Source: Seminavis robusta (lineage: Eukaryota; Bacillariophyta; Bacillariophyceae; Naviculales; Naviculaceae). Taken from it: DNA of 64,000 bases. The notes below the pieces were generated by a model. It made no database searches. It saw only the letters and a program-made list of their open reading frames with translations, and was not told the origin of the DNA. The stretch covers positions 62,001 through 126,000 of the forward strand of contig CAICTM010000031.1 in NCBI GenBank assembly GCA_903772945.1, given 5' to 3'. Below are positions 52,292 to 63,838 of this stretch, piece by piece; within the stretch, counting starts at the first letter, position 1; each line of letters starts with the position of its first letter. The position numbers and the translations under genes are program-made.

Positions 52292-53763
52292 TTTGCTTGG
52301 TTGCGTTTGCTTGTTCCGATTCGGTTGTTGATGGAAGCAATCAGTTCAAGCGAGAGGATCAGCGGCTTGCTTGACTCGAGTGTGTTGCTTTGAATTGTGA
52401 GCTAGCTAGCTAGCTAGCAACGACGGAAGATGATGATGGCGAGAGAAGTTGCAGCGGAATAGTCTTTGGCTGTCCTTCCAGCTCGACCAGAGCAACGTAA
52501 GATAAGTTAAAAACTCGATTGTGGCTAAAAGCAATGGGAGGATGAGCTGCGGATGTCAGCAACAGCACCAGCGTTCCTTCAATCGCTTCATACCTTGATC
52601 GATAGGTGCAGATGTAACCGAGGAACACAACGTGGCACCAAACAAAAATGTGGCTCTTGGAGGTGGCAATTTGCTGAGGTGTCCAACTTGAAGAACTCGA
52701 ATGACGCGTAGATGATGAAGATATATGCCCAAAAAGCCACTATGTCACTCTTGTACAGAAATGACTATACAGCGGTCAAGTCGGGGTTATGTATTTAACG
52801 AAACCAAGACGCTTGAACAATGCTTAGAATTCGTCCTTAAGGATCGCCTTCGCAGCGGAACTGTCAATGGATGAAAGGGTTTACGATTGGAACGAGATTT
52901 TGTGCCACCACAGTGTCGTCCAAGGCGTGGCCGCCATCCCATTTTGACGTGGAATTGCCGCCACGTTACTGAACGCAATTTGCTCCAGATTGCAGCGCTT
53001 TGTGGAACTGCAATCAAAACAATCTGATGGCCGACAGCTGCAGCCCATCAACGTGGTGTAGAAACTTCGCTCCTTCAATCGCAGGCAAGCTGGCCGTGGC
53101 TCCTCTCGAAGTTGTTCCGAAATCCTTGCAACGTGTCTTTTGCATTGGATTGGCCTCCCTCCGCAAGGAAATGGCCCGCAGAAGAGGCGCTTCTGGATTT
53201 ATTTTGGAAGCAGCACCAGGTACTGTAGACGGGGAAGGTTTTGGTAGGTCTGGGATGGTGGGAACTGGAAAAGTCGCATTTTCTCTTGCTTTGTGCTCGA
53301 CACGGAGGACGCACAGCACGTCTGTTCTTATTCCTCGCAAAGAACAACGTGTTGTTGAACCACCAAATAAATGGAGCTAGTCTATTTGCGATGATGTTGG
53401 AGCTCTTTTTGCACCTACTGGTATGGTATCATATGGGTACATGTAGCGGGGAAAAGGTTGGGGATCGAGGAGCTAATACTTTAGCTAGACTAGCTAGTCT
53501 AGCTAGGACGGCTATGCTCTACGAGTACGAGTGTAGCAGCGCTGGTTATGAGCCACTATTCGGGATTTATCAGTCCCTTGAGAAAACCTACGGTCATCCC
53601 ATCGCTCCAGATCCAAACCCTTCAAAAAGGATCTTTGTTGTTTGGCTTTGTCTTTCATCGTCCACAACAACACTGTCGCCGTTGCATGCTTCGTTGATAC
53701 CCACCTACAGTCCTACTTGTACTTCGATCAAGAACAAGCTGAAGACGAGAAAAATATCCAGCC
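52292..53763. other. Divergent intergenic region, 1.5 kb
   Basis: Between the ankyrin and seryl-tRNA synthetase starts. Contains GCTAGCTAGCTAGCTAGC at about 52402 and a CTAGACTAGCTAGTCTAGCTAG run near 53486. A 177-codon frame (53241-53774) has no domain and overlaps the next start codon, so it is not called. Confidence 0.5.
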
Positions 53764-55218
53764 ATGCCGATTGATATCAATGAACTGCGTGACTACAAGG
53801 GTGGCGACCCTGAAAAGTATCGCACCTACATGACCCAGCGCTACAAGAACCCTGCCATTGTGGACCAGGTCTTGGCCATCGATCAACAATGGCGCGAAGT
53901 AACCAAAGAAGGTGACAAACTTCGCAAGGAAGTGAACAAGTTGCAAAAAGAGGTGATTGCGCCTAAAAAGAAAGCCAAAGAACCCTGTGATGAAGAAGTT
54001 GCTCAAATGAAAGCCATTCAAGCCACTATCAAAGAAAAGGCTGCTGAGTTGCCCATTTTGGCCGAAAAACGGGATGCCTTGCTGGGACAAATTGGAAACA
54101 TTGTGGATCCTGAGGTTCCCATTGCAGAGGACGAAGAGGAAGATAACTTGGTTGTCTGTTTGCAGCCCATACCTCCAGAAGGGGAAGGAAAGAGCGACTT
54201 CTTGCCCTCTCCTCAAGGCGCCCTTAAATATACCTTGCCACCCACCAAACCGATGACCCATGATGATTTGCTCTGGCGTATTGGAGGATATGAACCGACT
54301 CGAGGTCAAAATGTGGCTGGGGCTCGTCAGTACTTTTTGACCAATGCAGGAGTCCTTTTGAATCAGGCAATTATCAACTATGGTATTGCCTTTTTGATGG
54401 CCCGAGGATACCAGGTGTTGCAGCCACCTTTCATGATGAATAAGGAGGTCATGGCCAGCATTGCACAATTGGAAGATTTTGATGAGCAGCTCTACAAGGT
54501 CTCTGGAAAAACGGATGATCCTACTGGAAGCACTGAGAAGTACCTGATTGCCACCAGTGAACAGCCAATTTGTGCGTACCACAAGGGTGAGTGGATCGAT
54601 GAAAAAACCTTGCCTCTGAGGTATGCTGGTGTCTCTACTTGTTTCCGAAAGGAAGCTGGATCTTCTGGGAAAGACATCCGAGGAATCTTTCGTGTGCATC
54701 AGTTTGATAAGATTGAACAGTTTGTCATTACTGAAGACAACTTAGAGGTCTCTCAGGCAGAACAAAAGAGAATGCTGCAGGCGGCCAAAGATTTCTATGA
54801 CAGTTTGGGATTCAGCTACCGTGTTGTCTGCCTTGTGTCTGCAGAACTCAATGATGCTGCTATCAAAAAGTACGATCTTGAGGCTTGGTTCCCCGGACAA
54901 CAGGCTTATCGGGAGCTTGTCTCTTGCTCCAACTGTACTGATTTTCAGGCCCGTGGTGTTGGAGCCCGATGTGGTGTCAAGAAGCAGGACAAGGACTTGA
55001 CTGCTCGTGCTTCTTATGTTCACATGCTCAACGCCACCCTTTGTGCCACAGGACGAGGTATCTGTTGTCTCCTGGAAACTCATCAGACTGAAGACGGTGT
55101 CATCGTACCTGAGGTGTTGCGACCATACATGGGTGGAAAGGACTTTTTGCCCTTTGTCCGCGGACCCATGGAGATGACCAAGGGTGAAAAGGGCATCATG
55201 AAATCAAAGAAGAAATAG
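53764..55218 (+). CDS. SARS1: Seryl-tRNA synthetase, cytosolic
   Basis: A 484-residue class II aminoacyl-tRNA synthetase that charges tRNA-Ser (and tRNA-Sec). N-terminus MPIDINELRDYKGGDPEKYR leads into the long antiparallel coiled-coil arm (about 40-115) that contacts the tRNA variable arm. Catalytic motifs: TSEQPICAYH, motif 2 STCFRKEAGSSGKDIRGIFR, the FRVHQFDKIEQ strand, and motif 3 LNATLCATGRGICCLLE. The C-terminus is basic (MKSKKK). No targeting peptide, so cytosolic. Full length and intronless. Convergent with the GT92-like gene downstream, 273 bp away. Confidence 0.96.
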   Translation: MPIDINELRDYKGGDPEKYRTYMTQRYKNPAIVDQVLAIDQQWREVTKEGDKLRKEVNKLQKEVIAPKKKAKEPCDEEVAQMKAIQATIKEKAAELPILAEKRDALLGQIGNIVDPEVPIAEDEEEDNLVVCLQPIPPEGEGKSDFLPSPQGALKYTLPPTKPMTHDDLLWRIGGYEPTRGQNVAGARQYFLTNAGVLLNQAIINYGIAFLMARGYQVLQPPFMMNKEVMASIAQLEDFDEQLYKVSGKTDDPTGSTEKYLIATSEQPICAYHKGEWIDEKTLPLRYAGVSTCFRKEAGSSGKDIRGIFRVHQFDKIEQFVITEDNLEVSQAEQKRMLQAAKDFYDSLGFSYRVVCLVSAELNDAAIKKYDLEAWFPGQQAYRELVSCSNCTDFQARGVGARCGVKKQDKDLTARASYVHMLNATLCATGRGICCLLETHQTEDGVIVPEVLRPYMGGKDFLPFVRGPMEMTKGEKGIMKSKKK

Positions 55219-55491
55219 GTTATCTTTGAATAGAATATATCGTTTCCGTTTGTTCATAGTTTTGCTTCGTCATGGCTGGTGACTGCTGATAACCTGTATT
55301 AAAATTTGCATAAACTATCGCCACGTTTGCGTACCGTTGAGCTGTGCAATAGGAATGCCCTGCTAGAGTCACAGTCGCAACCCGAAAGGAAGCGCATGTT
55401 GGTGCCACGTCGTAGTTTGCGAAACTTTCGCAGGAACCCCACTGGTAACCGACGGCTAAGAGAAAATTATGCGTGGATCGTTGTTGTTCTA

Positions 55492-57264
55492 TTATTGTAC
55501 ACCATATTCTCGCAGGCGCTCATCTTCCACCGCTGGAAACGACGCCGTGGAATTGACTTTGCCTTGTAGTTGTAGCAATTGCTGTATGATAGTTGGTCGA
55601 AAGTGCTGTGTGTATTCGTCCAAGTCTGGAAACTTGGTAACGTCGTCAAGTCCCCAATCCGGTCGAAACAACTTGTGGTAATGATGCATTCTGCCCCACT
55701 TGGGTACCGTCAATTCTTGCATGCGGCATTCTGGAAACTGTGGTAGGTACTTTTGGCGAGCGCCGATGGGTATCTTGGACTCGGGCCTGTAACAAGAGCC
55801 TCCGACATGGAATGATGTCTGGAAATTGTACTTGGTGCGCAGGATTGGTTTTTTCCACATTTGATTGAGGTCCTTATCGCGGTTGGGGAAGCCATAGAAT
55901 CCCTTGTATTCCGGGTGAGTGGCATTGTCTTTTCGTGGCACAATACGATTGACCGTGTACGATGGAAATGACTGGTAACACCAATTGCTACACCCTAAAC
56001 CTCCCGTCACGTTGCGAATGGCGTCCACAATCTTGATGGTAGATTGGTAGGGATTATCATGTTGTGGTTTTGTTGTTGTTGTTGAGTCTTCTAATCGTCG
56101 TCGTCTTCTTTTCCCCGTTACGGTGGTAGTATTCTCCAACAGTCGCCTCCGCCGCCGCCGTTCGCCCAAGTCTTGAGGCCGAGGAGGCATCCACAGCTCG
56201 TCAATGTCCCAGACGACTGCGAACTCGGAAATGCTCTTGGCATGAAACAGGCATTGATTGTAAAAGCGCAATTTGCGCACTTGTCGGTTAAGCTTCAGGG
56301 GCGCCTCACTTCCCAAAACGACGAGCCCCTTGTCAATGTAATATGCCAATGCCGTTTGCAATGGTTCCAAGTCTTCCGGAGAATCGGCTCCAAAGAAAAT
56401 GTGGTCGACACCCACACTTATATGATGCTGAAGGTATTCCGGAAGGTACCAAGTCGCACTTTCCTTGACACCACTCACGCACAGGACAACTCCGACGGGA
56501 GGTTGCTTCAGAAAGGACGTGTGAGGATTCTTGATGGTGGGACCCGCATGTCCAATCGATGCCGTGTCGGTTGGTATATCCACAGTCATGATGGGTGTAT
56601 TGGGATTGGGATGGTATGGGTTTCCCAGGTTGGTATATACGTTTATTCTGGCATGTGGTTGTTCTACTAAAACAGATCTGGACAAGTAGGCAGATACATC
56701 ACATCTCCAAATCAGATGAGTGCCTTGTGTATTGGGATCCACCGAGACGTTGGGAATGTATTCCATTTCAACCCGATTGGCTGTTGGATCATCAGTATCA
56801 CCCTTGTTGTAGGATACCACTTGACAGAATAATTGTTGTTTGGTGGCATTTTGAAAGGACAAGGCAGACCCTGGATCCTGTTTGGCCACATGAAACGCTC
56901 CATTACTCCCCTGGCCCACGCCATGGCCAAAAAGATCCACAAACACAGACTCATCCGAATGGTCATAGCTGGTGGTAAGTCGAATACCCAGAAAATACAG
57001 TTTGTCGTTCATAAACGGTCCCGGTATTCGATGATTGTCATTATCCTTGTGTAACAAAAATGACGACGAGGATTTGCTGGATATTCCAAATTCTTCTTGA
57101 GTTTTGGTAGCATCCACATCATTATTATCGTCCTTAGGCAATATTGTGGCATTTCTCTGCAGATCTTCTCGCATCACTTCCAAGAAGGGTGGAGCCAAAT
57201 GGGAGGAGATGGTGCCAATGGATATCACTACCACCACCCCCAACAAGATGACTAATCGACCCAT
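55492..57264 (-). CDS. GT92 (DUF23)-like type II membrane glycosyltransferase
   Basis: A 590-residue single-exon protein. N-terminal signal anchor (MGRLVILLGVVVVISIGTIS), then a stem region (about 30-245). The catalytic domain contains GVVLCVSGVKESATWYLPEY, VDHIFFGADSPEDL, and AVVWDIDELWMPP with the DxD motif. This order (KDE/KES near the start, DxD in WDIDEF/LW) matches the GT92 family, which includes beta-galactosyltransferases of N-glycan modification. An Arg-rich low-complexity insert (RRRRRLLENTTTVTG) lies shortly after the DxD. Expected in the Golgi, lumenal; donor and acceptor unknown. Confidence 0.82.
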   Translation of the reverse strand: MGRLVILLGVVVVISIGTISSHLAPPFLEVMREDLQRNATILPKDDNNDVDATKTQEEFGISSKSSSSFLLHKDNDNHRIPGPFMNDKLYFLGIRLTTSYDHSDESVFVDLFGHGVGQGSNGAFHVAKQDPGSALSFQNATKQQLFCQVVSYNKGDTDDPTANRVEMEYIPNVSVDPNTQGTHLIWRCDVSAYLSRSVLVEQPHARINVYTNLGNPYHPNPNTPIMTVDIPTDTASIGHAGPTIKNPHTSFLKQPPVGVVLCVSGVKESATWYLPEYLQHHISVGVDHIFFGADSPEDLEPLQTALAYYIDKGLVVLGSEAPLKLNRQVRKLRFYNQCLFHAKSISEFAVVWDIDELWMPPRPQDLGERRRRRRLLENTTTVTGKRRRRRLEDSTTTTKPQHDNPYQSTIKIVDAIRNVTGGLGCSNWCYQSFPSYTVNRIVPRKDNATHPEYKGFYGFPNRDKDLNQMWKKPILRTKYNFQTSFHVGGSCYRPESKIPIGARQKYLPQFPECRMQELTVPKWGRMHHYHKLFRPDWGLDDVTKFPDLDEYTQHFRPTIIQQLLQLQGKVNSTASFPAVEDERLREYGVQ

Positions 57265-57914
57265 GCTGGTAAGATACCCACACAGAAAAAAAGAGCCTCC
57301 TCGTTCGTTCCTTGGGTAGATGATGGCAAATTGGTCTTCTGCTTCAGTTACACGTACTGAAGCACTCCAATAGCATGGAACTCTTTCTTCAGGCTGAGAT
57401 GGCCGGGTGGCTAGTTATAACAAGCTTCTTTACTACCGGTTTCAACTCAACTTGGTTGGGTTCATTCTCTTGAAAGATGCAATTTTGGAGGCCAAATTGG
57501 TCTTTCCGTCTCTCAACTCACGAGTAGGACGCAATTTGCGGATCCATTCAATCACGAGTACGACCACCGCTATCCTCGCCCTCAGCCACCCAAGATCCGT
57601 CGGCACGTCGACTCGACTCTTTGACTTCCATTGCAATGGCACAACAACGGAACTCCAATAGTGGTATTGGTGTCTCGTTGCTTCCCAGGTTTAGTAGTCT
57701 CCCATCTGAAGAGTGAACAACAGCCTCATTGCTGGAATAGAATAGAATCGAATCAGTTGCTGATCGACGAGTTTGGGTATCTTTAGAGCTGCCTAGAGTT
57801 AGCAAGTGCCATCTTTCTCATCCCCTTCCTCTTGGCTTCAAAATAGCTGTCAAGATCAGAACTTCTTCCGCCAACCAGAGATTGTCGCACTGATCCACTC
57901 ATTAAAATCTCACC
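57265..57914. other. Divergent intergenic region (promoters)
   Basis: 650 bp between the glycosyltransferase and dyskerin starts; nothing beyond short frames. Confidence 0.45.
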
Positions 57915-59633
57915 ATGCCCAAAGGTAAGCTTAGGCCAGAAAGAATTCATTATGGAAAAGATACAAAGAGTTTTCCTTGGGTGTCACCAAGTCCCTAACT
58001 TGTTACCTGTCTGTCTACCCTTCCTTCACTCCATTATCATGATCAGACAAGAAAAGGAAAGCCAACGATGGCAGCAGCATCAAGAAAGACGAGGCTGCAA
58101 TGGTAGATACGTCTTCTGGGAAGATGATTGCTCCCAGCAAGAGTACCCCGCCTCTGGATACCTCACAATGGCCGCTTTTGTTGAAGAATTATCATCAGCT
58201 TCATATCCGAACCAACCACTACACACCCTTGCCCACGGGATCTTCTCCGCTGGCACGGTCCCTGGAGCAGCATTTGAGTTATGGTGTCATCAATGTCGAC
58301 AAACCCGTCAATCCGAGCTCGCACGAAGTCGTTAGTTGGATCAAACGCATTCTGCGTGTCGAAAAGACGGGCCACTCGGGAACTCTGGACCCCAAGGTCT
58401 CGGGCTGCCTCATTGTCTGTCTGGACCGTGCCACACGCTTGGCCAAATCGCAGCAAAGTGCCGGAAAGGAATACATTGCCGTCTTTCGTCTCCATTCCAC
58501 GGCAGAAAACATTCAAGCCAGATTGTCACGCGCCGTTGAAACCACCTTGGTGGGTGCACTCTTCCAACGACCACCCCTCATTAGTGCCGTCAAACGACAG
58601 CTCAGAATCCGGACCATTTACGATTCCAAACTCTTGGATTTCGATCAGGAACGTGGTCTAGGTGTCATGTGGGTCAAGTGTCAAGCGGGAACCTACATTC
58701 GGACGCTCTGTGTTCATTTGGGACTCGTATTGGGTACCGGTGGACACATGCAAGAGCTTCGACGAAATCGATCCGGTATCATGGGTGAAGACGAACGAAT
58801 GGTTACCATGCATGATATTTTGGATGCACAGCATGTCTATGATACCACCAAGGATGAATCCTATCTTCGACGTGTCGTCATGCCTCTGGAAGTGCTTTTG
58901 ATCAACTACAAACGCATTGTCGTCAAGGATTCGGCGGTCAATGCTATTTGCTATGGGGCCAAGCTCATGATTCCAGGATTGTTGCGGTTTGCTGATGGCA
59001 TTGAAATCAATGATGAAGTGGTTTTGATGACCACTAAAGGAGAAGCCGTGGCGGTAGCCATTGCTCAAATGACAACGTCCGTCATGGCGACAGTAGATCA
59101 TGGAGCTGTGGCCAAGATTAAGCGTGTCATTATGGAACGAGACGTCTACCCGAGACGATGGGGGCTTGGCCCCATGGCACAGCGGAAGAAGTCACTCATC
59201 CAGCAAGGCAAGCTCGACAAACACGGCAAACCAAATGCCAGTACACCAGCAGACTTTATGCAGTCGTACAAGGATTACTCCATGTCCAATCCACCCAAGA
59301 TGAAAGGAGAAGGAGAAACACCCGCCAAAGAGGAGGAGAGTGCCGCCCCTGCAGCAGAATCTCCAGCTTCTGCATCGTCTCCTGCAGCAATGGAAGAAGA
59401 CTCTCCCGAGGAGAAGAAACGTGCCGTAGAAGAAACATCTTCTGGAGAGGAAGATAAGCCGAAGAAGAAAAAGGTGAGTTGCAGTGGCTGATTCTGTTTT
59501 TGATAGCTGGGGAGTGGTTTTGGTTGGACTGCTAGCTAGTCTCACAATGTTTGCGCTCTTTAACTCGCTATCATAGGACAAGAAGGAAAAGAAGAAGAAA
59601 AAGGAAAAGAAGAAGAAGAAAGACAAGTCATAG
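57915..59633 (+). CDS. CBF5: Dyskerin/Cbf5, H/ACA snoRNP pseudouridine synthase
   Basis: A 497-residue catalytic subunit of H/ACA snoRNPs, which pseudouridylates rRNA and snRNA in the nucleolus. Three exons: 57915..57924 (only 10 nt, ATG CCC AAA G), 58047..59473 and 59577..59633, joined in frame by GT-AG introns of 122 and 103 nt. A dyskerin N-terminal extension ([20 protein letters not shown]) leads to the TruB catalytic region [20 protein letters not shown] and [18 protein letters not shown] with the catalytic Asp. [14 protein letters not shown] and [13 protein letters not shown] follow. The PUA domain (about 310-385) contains [18 protein letters not shown]. The C-terminus is an acidic/Ala-rich stretch followed by a [11 protein letters not shown] tail, typical of Cbf5; most of that tail is exon 3. 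Confidence 0.95.
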
Positions 59634-60195
59634 GGAGATGTGCTTTGTCTGGAATAGCAAGCAGCATTCCAGATTTGTCCCCTGTGTGGAACCTGTATTG
59701 GTCGTAGTTGCCAAACAAAAATGATTTGGCAGTGCTTGTAAAATAAAACCTTCGTCTGCGGCAAAACTCTTTGTAGCTTCTGATGGACGCCGAAGCCAAC
59801 CCTGACTACTAGCTAGCTTGTGGATAGAACTCGCAAAGGACACCATCGGGATTAGATACCGGTAGAACTGTCTGGAGACGAGAACACCATTTTGGCAAAT
59901 CCATTGGTTTCATCTTACGCAAAAATCAGAAGAAAGCTAGAGACATTTGATGAAGAAGCACAGAACTAAGGAACAGCCTTATGTTAAGATACGTGATTAC
60001 GGTATCTACCACCCTGTCCATGGTTTCTGAACACAAACACAAATCTAGGCCCACTCCATCACCAGGTGACTCAGAGATGGCTCCGATATCCCAATCTACT
60101 ATACTCCACGTAATGCACAGCATTGCACACCATCAAAACAAGGCAAGAAGGATGGCAAGAATAGTGTGTGCGGAAGCATTCGGCCAGCCAGCGAC
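59634..60195. other. Convergent 3' intergenic region
   Basis: 562 bp between the dyskerin and kinase 3' ends. Contains CTAGCTAG near 59812 and TACCGGTAG near 59860. No gene seen. Confidence 0.5.
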
Positions 60196-61964
60196 TCAAC
60201 CCTCTTCTATCGTCAGGTTTGCTAATTTGCTTGTCGCGCCAGCTTTGGCTGGGTTGCTTGCCAACATATTCTTGGCAGTCATGAACGAATTTCGCTTGAG
60301 ACTGCTGACCCAATCGACCGCAATCATAGCAGATCGCAGCTTCATTCTGGCATTGAACGTCTTCAATCTCTGCGCGGTACCCTCCAGCCTGCTCTGGTCC
60401 AGCTGGTCACGTGAAGTCTTGAGCCATGGGTGTCTCAGAGCGTCCATGGCGGTCATTCGATGGTCGGGATCCAAGACCAGCAACTTTTTGACAAGATCCT
60501 TTGCCTCCTCGGAAATATCATCCCAATCATCGGCCTCAAATTCGTATTTTCCAGCAACAATTTTCCTAAACAGCTCCTTCTGACTCCGTCCCATGAACGG
60601 TAGGTTTCCACTGAGCAAGAGAAAGACGATGCATCCAACACTCCACATATCCGACTGCTGATCATAGGGTTTTCGCATGAGAATCTCCGGCGATACAAAG
60701 AAAGGGGTACCACACTGCTTGGTGAGAGACTTGGGATCATGACAACGCGCTGCAAATCCGAAATCGGCCAACTTGATGTACGAGTCATTGTCTTCGCTCA
60801 TCAAAAGAAGATTCTTCGGCTTCATGTCACAGTGAGCAATCTTGGCCGCGTGACAATATCCAACGGCCTTGAGCATCTTGACAATGAGATCACGAGCATC
60901 AGCCTCAGAGTATGACTTCTTTTTACCAATACGATCAAAAAGATCACCTCCACTCATGAGCTCCATAACAAGGAAGTAGCAATCCTTCTCGTCAAAGAAG
61001 TCAATTAGAGGGACAATGTGTGGATGGTTCAGGGATGCAAGAATAGCAACTTCGTCGTAGATGGCTGCATCATCTGGGGGAGGCAAATCCTTACGAAGGA
61101 CACACTTGATGGCAACCTTTTTCCCTGTTGATCTGTGAGTTCCACGGCACACGGTCGCAAAAGATCCTGACTTGAGCTAAGGGTACAAAAGAATTGTGTG
61201 ATGGATCCGAAACAAAAGATATCGAACAGAACAAGTTTTGATTGATAGATAAAAAGTGACAAAATGAGCCATCACGATACAATTCATGCAAGTAGGTTGG
61301 CACCATCAATGAACACGGTCGATCATCAGAGATATCTTACTCGAGCGTTCAACTGATACACCTCTCGGAAAGGACGGCCCTTGCATCCCTCGGGAAATTC
61401 AGGGAATTCAATCTTAACCACCGTCTTCCTAACCTGAAGAACCATAAAGTCAAAGGCAACCTTGGCTTCTCGGAATCCTTTGAGTTGGGGGGACTTGGCA
61501 TCAACGCCCTTAACCTTTGGCACCAAACTGGTGGTGACCTCGTAGGCGGTGTTGTTGGCCCCTGGAAGTTGCCGGGCTGCGCAGTTGACTTCTATATAGT
61601 AGCTGTGGGAAGCTCCAGATCCAATGGAAGGGCTAAGGCCGAGCACCCAGGAGCAGCCCTGGGGAGTGAAATCCAATCCGACATAATCTTTATCGGGACC
61701 TTCATTGTCCTCGAGACACTCCTGAATTGATACCACAATGGCCTGCAATTCCGCAGCTTCATCTCCAGCACAGCCCTTTAACGAGTGCAACAAGAAAGAG
61801 CTGGTCCTGTAAGCTTTGGAGACAGCCGATCCATTGTCACTTTGCCTCTCACGCAGCAATGTAGGTGCGAGACCGTCCTTTCGCTTCTTCAAGATGGGTG
61901 TCAGATAGAGCATCTTGGACTCCCCGAGGGGAGGAGCTGGTGGTGGTGGCGGCGGAGCGGACAT
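60196..61964 (-). CDS. CaMK-type Ser/Thr protein kinase with an unrecognised N-terminal domain
   Basis: A 534-residue protein, exons 61964..61341 and 61176..60196, phase-0 GT-AG intron of 164 nt. The splice joins FREVYQLNAR to LKSGSFATVCRG, completing the Gly-rich loop and supporting the model. Kinase landmarks: VAIKCVLRKD, HCDMKPKNLLL (HCD instead of HRD in the catalytic loop), LADFGFA, GTPFFVSPEIL and DMWSVGCIVFLLLSG, ending HRMTAMDALRHPWLK. The layout is closest to calcium/calmodulin-dependent kinases. About 80 residues follow the kinase, with no EF hands. Residues 1-208 start with Pro-rich MSAPPPPPPAPP and then a folded-looking domain that I do not recognise. Loss of the HRD Arg suggests activation without activation-loop phosphorylation. 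Confidence 0.88.
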
Positions 61965-63838
61965 TGTGATGATCAACTAATGGGGTATCCACTCAACCTT
62001 TGGGCATTAGCCTTCTCGTGTGGGTATGATGAAAAAGGCTCTCTGATGCAGCAGTGGTGTCTCGAGAAGCCCGTCAGTACTGTGCTCAACTGAAAAGATT
62101 CGCGTTATCCTCGTGATCCGTTGAACTCTGGGGTATCCTGGCTGGTAGATTTGATGCAATCAATACCTCTTCCTTCGTCAAGTAAAGGTCTCGAATATCC
62201 ACCAAACAAGGCTTCTCTTGCTACTTTTTGTTATCCGCTGCTCTTCGGCTCCTTGGCTCGGCGACTGTAGGGTATCGTTGGGATGCTGTGGATATCAAAG
62301 AGGGTTGCTGCTGCGACCTTCGAGCAACCAACCACTCCTTGATGCCTCTTTCGTGACTCTGGGAGTGGCCGGCCGCGAGCTGCTAAATCCATTCGGCGTC
62401 CTTCAGCTTTTTTGTTGGATCCAATCCCAAGCGTTCATGTTGATCAATGGGTAGCATAATAACACGACGATAATGAAAGCCCATAGCTACCGATGGCATC
62501 TAAATAATGACCTTAAATGACTAATATATCTTGTCTTCATTGCTGAATAAACTAAATCAAACTACCTAGTGCAGTGAGACGGAGGCCAGACGATTATGGA
62601 TTAGGTTCCGATTTCAACCACAGCGACCGATCCACTGGCACGAAGAAGCATGGTCCAAGAGCTGAAAGCTTGCGGTATTATTGATGCCTTGAAGTCCTTG
62701 GATGTGTTTCAGCCTTGGAAGAACAGTCCTATGCTAAGGTTTACTTTCGGCTGCCACTCAATGGAGGTGGCTTCCTTTTTCAGGGAAAGATGCCCTCGTT
62801 CTTCCCCGCGACTCGTTGGCTGGTGGTTAGTATGCGGGGATATGCTACATGCTACATGTAGTTTTGAGCCATGTGGTACGATAGAGATACCGACAAAAGT
62901 GCTTGTCTAGCTAGCTACCCGTATGGGGCTTACGCCCTGCCTGCTTCTGGTCAATCTCTCACACGAGGACCTTCAGTGCTTGATGGCAAGCATGAGGGGT
63001 AGAAAAACAAACAGAGGTATGGTAGGGATGGCCTTTCACTTTTCCATGTTGTATGATCACAACAATCCCGTCCAAATCTCATACAAAAAAAGCATAGTTG
63101 CAGCTTGGAAGGGCCGCAGCTCTGGGTGAGCATGTTGCTGGTGTTTACGGGTACATTCAGTCATCGGCACCAAGGCCACCGATCATGTGATGCAGCAGCC
63201 AATTGTGAGCTCGCCCTACTGCAATGTCCTTTACTTAGTCAATGGTTCCAAAAGCGTTTTTGTAAGTAAGCAGATGACGTATAGAGTCATGGAGAGTCAT
63301 GGATGGGAGGGTACGATACGTACGGATGACAACAATTTTTTCGTTCAAGGAACAAGGTTGCTGTGTAAGGATAGACATGGACTTTGACTTGAGACTGGCG
63401 AGGCGAACGTTGACTTGCTGAATGCATCAAACCAGAGGAGGGATCTCGAATGTCTGTCGCTGTCTCTTCGTTTCTCTGTTTTGAGCAGTGTCGGCTTTGG
63501 TTCAGTGCCTCAGTGGTCTCTGGATCTGATTGTTCACAGCGAGAGCATCTCGTGCGTGATTCCATAAGGACGAGACACACAACATCTGGTTTCCGAAGTA
63601 GTATCAATCCATAAAAGCAATGTAGTTGGTAGAAGGATGCGTAGTGAATCTTCCTTCGCAGCAGTAGCAACTACTCTCCTTGCAATCTTTTCCATTGTCG
63701 GCAGCGTTCCATTCTTCTCACCATATTTCTTCTTGCTCGCTGGAAAATCCTCTTTCGATTTCAAGAACGCAACCTAAACGATGATGGCCTTGACCGCCCA
63801 TAGCGAACGTGCCTACGACGGCGGGAACAAAGGGGCCT
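61965..63838. other. Intergenic, 1.9 kb, no supported gene
   Basis: Only short frames (up to 127 codons) on both strands, none with domains, signal peptides or consistent composition. CTAGCTAGCTACC occurs near 62908. No RNA gene recognised. Confidence 0.45.

Noticed and set aside
53241-53774. 177-codon plus-strand frame upstream of seryl-tRNA synthetase
   Set aside because: Runs through a CTAGCTAG repeat and overlaps the synthetase start codon in another frame.
53728-54699. 323-codon minus-strand frame
   Set aside because: Antisense of seryl-tRNA synthetase, whose catalytic motifs are unambiguous on the plus strand.
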